Assembly: GCA_002426755.1 (NCBI GenBank)
Contig: DINI01000022.1
Span: forward strand, 7,531 to 27,308
DNA length: 19,778 bases
Direction of reading: 5' to 3'
Origin: Flavobacteriaceae bacterium UBA5544
Lineage (GTDB): Bacteria > Bacteroidota > Bacteroidia > Flavobacteriales > Flavobacteriaceae
A model generated the notes under the pieces. The model worked only from the letters and a program-made list of their open reading frames with translations. It was not told the DNA's origin and ran no database searches. This document shows positions 16,347-19,778 of this stretch, one piece after another. Made by a program: the position numbers and the translations under genes. Numbering within the stretch: position 1 is the first letter of the stretch; each line of letters opens with the position of its first letter.

Positions 16347-16380
16347 CTAAAGTAATTTCTGCCTAACTATAATTTCAAGT

Positions 16381-16863
16381 ATGAAAACGGTAAAAATAGA
16401 ATCAACCCTAGATGTTTTCGAAAATTTTGAAGAATTACCAAATGATGTTAAATCCTTAATGGAAAAGGCAAAGGAAGCCCGTTTAAAAGCGTATGCGCCT
16501 TATTCCAATTTCTTGGTAGGAGCGGCACTTTTGATGGACAATGGAGACATTATCACAGGCAGTAATCAGGAGAATGCGTCTTATCCTTCTGGGCTTTGTG
16601 CCGAACGGACAGCCATTTTTTATGCGGGCGCACAATTTCCAAATGCTAAAATAGTGAGAATGGCCATTATTGCTGGTTCAATTCACAATGACACTGCGTC
16701 CCCAATTCCACCATGTGGTGCGTGCAGACAATCGATAGCAGAATATGAGGTAAAACAAGATGCCCCTATCGAGATTTACTTTATGGGGGAAACAGGTAAA
16801 GTTGTTAAATCAAATTCATTGTCGAACCTACTTCCTTTGATGTTTGATAAATCTTTCCTATAA
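16381..16863 (+). CDS. cdd: cytidine deaminase
   Basis: Deaminates cytidine and deoxycytidine to uridine and deoxyuridine in pyrimidine salvage (cytoplasm). The 160-aa product has the zinc site of the homotetrameric type: Cys73 in GLCAERTA with catalytic Glu75, and Cys112/Cys115 in PPCGACRQ. The AYAPYSNFLVGAAL segment and the NQENASYPSG segment (nucleoside contact) are also standard. An N-terminal extension of about 25 residues (VKIESTLDVFENFEELP) makes it longer than the 130-aa forms. It is flanked by the porV terminator and by pdhA, 90 bp downstream. No strong promoter match is seen upstream. Confidence 0.95.
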   Translation: MKTVKIESTLDVFENFEELPNDVKSLMEKAKEARLKAYAPYSNFLVGAALLMDNGDIITGSNQENASYPSGLCAERTAIFYAGAQFPNAKIVRMAIIAGSIHNDTASPIPPCGACRQSIAEYEVKQDAPIEIYFMGETGKVVKSNSLSNLLPLMFDKSFL

Positions 16864-16868
16864 CGATT

Positions 16869-16890
16869 TCGTAGAAATTTTACGATTTTC
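16869..16890 (+). terminator. weak hairpin after cdd
   Basis: TCGTA and TACGA form a 5-bp stem around a 7-base loop shortly after the cdd stop, followed by TTTTC. The stem is short and the T run is interrupted, so it may not stop transcription well. Confidence 0.3.
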
Positions 16891-16916
16891 GGTTTTTTCA
16901 TTAGTGGTTAAAGTAT

Positions 16917-16924
16917 TACTTTTG
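16917..16924 (+). promoter_or_regulatory. -7 box upstream of pdhA
   Basis: TACTTTTG matches TAnnTTTG and predicts a start near 16930 and a leader of about 24 nt before the ATG at 16954. No TTG lies at the usual distance upstream, so the -33 box is poor. Confidence 0.4.
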
Positions 16925-16953
16925 TTATTCGTTCTATTTAATTGACGTCACTA

Positions 16954-17952
16954 ATGCAGAAAATAACAAAAGAGGTTTACCTGAAGTGGTATGAGGATAT
17001 GTTGTTTTGGCGCAAGTTTGAAGACAAACTGGCCGCCGTTTACATTCAACAAAAAGTAAGAGGATTTCTTCACTTATATAACGGTCAAGAGGCCATTTTA
17101 GCAGGCGCTTTGCACGCTATGGACTTGACAAAAGACAAAATGATAACTGCCTATCGTAACCATGTTCAACCTATCGGGATGGGTGTAGATCCAAAACGGG
17201 TGATGGCTGAATTGTACGGAAAAGGAACAGGAACATCTCAAGGACTTGGTGGCTCAATGCACATTTTTTCAAAAGAACACCGATTTTATGGTGGTCATGG
17301 GATTGTTGGAGGTCAAATTCCATTGGGTGCCGGGATTGCTTTTGGTGATAAATATCACGGTAGCGATGCTGTAACCTTATGCTGTTTTGGAGATGGTGCT
17401 GCTAGACAGGGGTCGCTTCACGAAACCTTTAACTTGGCAATGTTATGGAAACTTCCGGTAGTTTTTGTTTGTGAAAACAACGGCTACGCCATGGGAACAT
17501 CTGTAGAAAGAACGGCCAACCATACCGATATTTGGAAACTTGGTTTGGGTTACGAAATGCCATGCGGACCAGTTGATGGAATGAATCCAGTGAAAGTGGC
17601 AGAAGCTTTTGATGAAGCTATCCAAAGAGCTCGTAGAGGTGATGGGCCAACATTCTTGGAATTGAAAACCTATCGATATAGAGGACACTCCATGAGTGAT
17701 GCACAACATTACAGAACGAAAGAAGAAGTCGCAGAATACCAAAAGATAGATCCAATTACACAAGTCAAGGATATTCTTTTGGAAGAAAAATATGCGACCG
17801 AAGAGGATATCGAAGTCATCGACAAGCGAGTGAAAGACTTGGTTGCAGAATGTGAAAAATTTGCAGAAGAATCTCCTTATCCAGAGAAAAACGTTATGTA
17901 CGATGTGGTTTACGAACAAGAAGATTATCCATTTATACAACACAAACTATAA
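16954..17952 (+). CDS. pdhA: pyruvate dehydrogenase E1 component, alpha subunit
   Basis: Alpha subunit of the thiamine-diphosphate-dependent E1 of the pyruvate dehydrogenase complex, which decarboxylates pyruvate and passes the acetyl group to E2. The 332-aa product begins MQKITKEVYLKWYEDM. It has GKGTGTSQGLGGSMH, the TPP-binding motif from GDGAARQGSLHE (Gly146-Asp147-Gly148) to ENN (Asn175-Asn176), and the YRYRGHSMSDAQHYRT loop. The ATG at 16954 gives the usual flavobacterial start; the frame can be extended only to a TTG at 16942. This is the two-gene E1 type, so a separate beta subunit is required and is not in this window. pdhC starts 3 bp after the stop. Confidence 0.96.
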   Translation: MQKITKEVYLKWYEDMLFWRKFEDKLAAVYIQQKVRGFLHLYNGQEAILAGALHAMDLTKDKMITAYRNHVQPIGMGVDPKRVMAELYGKGTGTSQGLGGSMHIFSKEHRFYGGHGIVGGQIPLGAGIAFGDKYHGSDAVTLCCFGDGAARQGSLHETFNLAMLWKLPVVFVCENNGYAMGTSVERTANHTDIWKLGLGYEMPCGPVDGMNPVKVAEAFDEAIQRARRGDGPTFLELKTYRYRGHSMSDAQHYRTKEEVAEYQKIDPITQVKDILLEEKYATEEDIEVIDKRVKDLVAECEKFAEESPYPEKNVMYDVVYEQEDYPFIQHKL

Positions 17953-17955
17953 GCT

Positions 17956-19626
17956 ATGGCAGAAATCATAAACATGCCTCGTTTGAGCGACACAATGGAA
18001 GAAGGTACTGTCGCAACTTGGTTGAAAAAAGTTGGAGATAAAGTAAAGGAAGGTGATATTCTTGCTGAGATCGAAACTGATAAGGCAACCATGGATTTTG
18101 AATCTTTCTATGAAGGAACCCTATTGTATATTGGCATTAAGGAAGGAGAGACCACTAAAGTTGATGAACTATTAGCAATCATTGGAAATGAAGGAGAAGA
18201 TATTTCCGATTTGGTAAAAGGCGGAAGCTCAAAAGATAAGAAAGAAAGTAAAGAAGAGTCTAAAACAGATTCTGAAGATAAAAAGGAAGAGAAGCAAACG
18301 TCAAAAGAAAATGAATCAAATGATTCTGAATCGTCAAAAGATGTTGAGGTGCCTGAAGGTGTTACTGTAGTTTCCATGCCTCGTTTGAGCGATACTATGG
18401 AAGAAGGAACTGTTGCCTCTTGGATGAAAAAAGTTGGCGACAAAGTAGAAGAGGGTGATATTCTTGCAGAAATCGAAACCGATAAAGCGACCATGGAGTT
18501 TGAATCATTTCAATCTGGGACGTTGCTGTATATTGGATTGAAAGAAGGTGAATCCGCAAAAGTTGATTCGCTATTGGCTATCATCGGACCAGAGGGAACA
18601 GACGTTTCTGGGATCGCTAAAAACTTTAAAGTAGGTGGCTCTGAAAAAAAGGATGAATCTCCAAAAAAAGTAAGTTCAGATTCTGGTAAAAAAGAAGCTG
18701 AAAAAGAATCCTCGAAAGAAACACCTAAAGAAAAACAAGAAACATCAACTTCAAGTTCATCATCTGATGGCTCAAGGCTCTTTGTTTCTCCATTGGCCAA
18801 AAAAATGGCAGACGAAAAAGGTATCAACCTTTCTCAAGTAAAAGGATCTGGTGAGCATGGTCGCATCGTAAAACGTGACATCGAAAACTTTACACCTGGT
18901 GCAAGTTCGCCTGCGACTGTTGGAAAATTTGTTCCTGCTGGTCAAGAGGATTTTGAGGAGAAACCAAATTCTCAAATGCGTAAAGCAATTGCCAAAGCAT
19001 TGACCAATTCTAAATTTTCAGCGCCACATTATTACTTAAACGTGGAGTTTGACATGGCAAACGCCATTGCTTTTAGAGAGCAATTCAACTCAATTCCTGA
19101 TACAAAGATTTCATTTAATGATATGATTGTAAAAGCTTGCGCATTGGCTTTAAAACAGCATCCGCAAGTAAATTCACAATGGTTTGCAGATAAAATGCGC
19201 TTGAATAATCATGTGCATATCGGTGTTGCTGTTGCAGTTGAGGACGGATTAGTAGTACCGGTTGTTAAGTTTGCAAATGAGCAAAGTTTGCCTCAAATAG
19301 GTGCTGCAGTTAAGGATTTTGCTGGAAAAGCCAGAAACAAAAAACTGAAGCAAGACGAAATGGAAGGAAGTACCTTTACCGTTTCCAATCTCGGAATGTT
19401 CGGAATCGAAAGCTTTACTTCTATTATCAATCAACCGAATTCGGCGATTCTTTCTGTTGGAGCAATCGTTGAAAAACCAGTTGTAAAAAATGGTCAAATA
19501 GTTGTTGGAAATACAATGAAGTTGTGTTTGGCTTGCGACCACAGAACCGTTGATGGTGCAACAGGAGCACAGTTTTTACAGACCTTGAAAGGATATATTG
19601 AAAATCCAATAACAATGTTGGTATAA
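17956..19626 (+). CDS. pdhC: pyruvate dehydrogenase E2, dihydrolipoamide acetyltransferase
   Basis: Core acetyltransferase of the pyruvate dehydrogenase complex: it takes the acetyl group from E1 on lipoyl arms and gives it to CoA. The 556-aa product has two lipoyl domains (about 1-78 and 133-212) with lipoylated Lys43 and Lys177, each in ETDKATM. Lys/Glu/Ser-rich linkers follow each domain. A peripheral subunit-binding domain lies at about 276-312 (FVSPLAKKMADEKGINLSQV, then GSGEHGRIVKRDIENF). The catalytic domain (about 330-556) ends with DHRTVDGATGAQF, where His529 and Asp533 are the active-site residues. Linkers are strikingly acidic/Ser-rich and low in Ala/Pro compared with enterobacterial E2. 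It is co-transcribed with pdhA and followed by a strong terminator. Confidence 0.96.
   Translation: MAEIINMPRLSDTMEEGTVATWLKKVGDKVKEGDILAEIETDKATMDFESFYEGTLLYIGIKEGETTKVDELLAIIGNEGEDISDLVKGGSSKDKKESKEESKTDSEDKKEEKQTSKENESNDSESSKDVEVPEGVTVVSMPRLSDTMEEGTVASWMKKVGDKVEEGDILAEIETDKATMEFESFQSGTLLYIGLKEGESAKVDSLLAIIGPEGTDVSGIAKNFKVGGSEKKDESPKKVSSDSGKKEAEKESSKETPKEKQETSTSSSSSDGSRLFVSPLAKKMADEKGINLSQVKGSGEHGRIVKRDIENFTPGASSPATVGKFVPAGQEDFEEKPNSQMRKAIAKALTNSKFSAPHYYLNVEFDMANAIAFREQFNSIPDTKISFNDMIVKACALALKQHPQVNSQWFADKMRLNNHVHIGVAVAVEDGLVVPVVKFANEQSLPQIGAAVKDFAGKARNKKLKQDEMEGSTFTVSNLGMFGIESFTSIINQPNSAILSVGAIVEKPVVKNGQIVVGNTMKLCLACDHRTVDGATGAQFLQTLKGYIENPITMLV
17974..18110 (+). repeat. lipoyl-domain direct repeat, copy 1 (copy 2 at about 18376-18506)
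   Basis: The coding DNA of the two PdhC lipoyl domains is closely similar over about 130 bp. Both contain ATGCCTCGTTTGAGCGA near the start and a GGTGATATTCTTGC block before the ETDKATM codons. Differences are mostly at third codon positions. This is an internal gene duplication. Confidence 0.75.
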
Positions 19627-19653
19627 AAATGTAATTTTAAAAATACAGAATTG

Positions 19654-19679
19654 AATCCTGCTTAATGCAGGATTTTTTT
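19654..19679 (+). terminator. terminator of the pdhA-pdhC operon
   Basis: AATCCTGC (19654-19661) and GCAGGATT (19667-19674) form a perfect 8-bp stem with a 5-base loop, followed directly by seven T residues. It is a textbook intrinsic terminator, 28 bp after the pdhC stop. Confidence 0.9.
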
Positions 19680-19708
19680 ATCTTTAGACTTCTTTAAAAA
19701 AACAAATA

Positions 19709-19778
19709 ATGAAAAAATATCTATTCATTTTAACTCTTTTTTTAATCATCGGTTGTAAATCAAAAGTTGTTGAAACAT
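19709..19778 (+). CDS. lipoprotein, N-terminal fragment (runs off the window)
   Basis: The last 70 bases open a reading frame, MKKYLFILTLFLIIGCKSKVVET. It has a positively charged start, a hydrophobic core and a lipobox LIIGC, so the product is a lipoprotein with lipidated Cys16. In relatives, as far as I recall, an M28-family peptidase lipoprotein often lies at this position after pdhC, but nothing in these 23 codons proves it. A near-consensus -7 box TATCTTTA (19679-19686) just after the terminator T tract could start its transcript. Confidence 0.65.
   Translation, partial: MKKYLFILTLFLIIGCKSKVVET

Noticed and set aside
16942..16953. TTG start for pdhA
   Set aside because: The ATG at 16954 gives the usual PdhA N-terminus and keeps a normal leader after the -7 box.
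17443..17943. 166-codon open frame on the minus strand inside pdhA
   Set aside because: Shadow of a highly conserved gene; its Phe/Cys/His-rich translation looks like no known protein.

Overview
The window looks like chromosomal DNA of a gliding member of the Flavobacteriaceae (Bacteroidota). The DNA is AT-rich. Several promoters match the Bacteroidota consensus (TTG, about 19 bp, TAnnTTTG), and start codons lack a strong Shine-Dalgarno sequence. The window carries three neighbouring gliding and type IX secretion (T9SS) genes: gldJ, porU and porV. I see no insertion sequences, integrases, CRISPR arrays or phage genes, so this is core genome. The gene order around gldJ-porU-porV, with murF on one side and cdd on the other, resembles what I recall for Flavobacterium johnsoniae.

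Layout. Positions 1-362 (minus) hold the 5' part of an acyl-CoA dehydrogenase. It is divergent from a long plus-strand series, 454-7481: anmK (cell-wall sugar recycling), a Glu/Leu-type amino acid dehydrogenase, the Na+/H+ antiporter nhaD, exbB, exbD, a TonB/TolA-like energy transducer, and folC. From nhaD's upstream neighbour onward the gaps are short or absent (11 bp, 53 bp, 1 bp overlap, 1 bp, 0 bp), so this is probably one or two operons. Two tRNA-Val genes follow (anticodons TAC and GAC), each with its own hairpin terminator. The second terminator also serves the convergent murF.

Positions 7780-10812 (minus) hold gldJ followed by murF, separated by a terminator-like hairpin. A 334-bp spacer with divergent promoter-like elements separates gldJ from the plus-strand T9SS genes porU (sortase, 1285 aa) and porV (outer-membrane shuttle protein). 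Next come cdd (cytidine deaminase), then pdhA and pdhC (pyruvate dehydrogenase E1-alpha and E2 with two lipoyl domains). The window ends in the first 23 codons of a lipoprotein gene.

How the genes work together. GldJ supports the gliding machinery. PorU and PorV act at the end of T9SS export: PorV collects substrates from the translocon and PorU removes their C-terminal signal. ExbB, ExbD and the TonB-like protein form an inner-membrane energy-transducing complex driven by ion flux, and NhaD sets Na+/H+ gradients in the same membrane. PdhA and PdhC need an E1-beta subunit and an E3 subunit, neither of which is in this window.

I did not find a clearly novel system. The points most worth a second look are a cytosine at position 33 in the GAC tRNA-Val, the TolA-like make-up of the TonB-family protein, the linkage of nhaD and a dehydrogenase to exbBD-tonB, a murF promoter-like element inside the gldJ terminator, and the near-duplicate lipoyl domains of PdhC.
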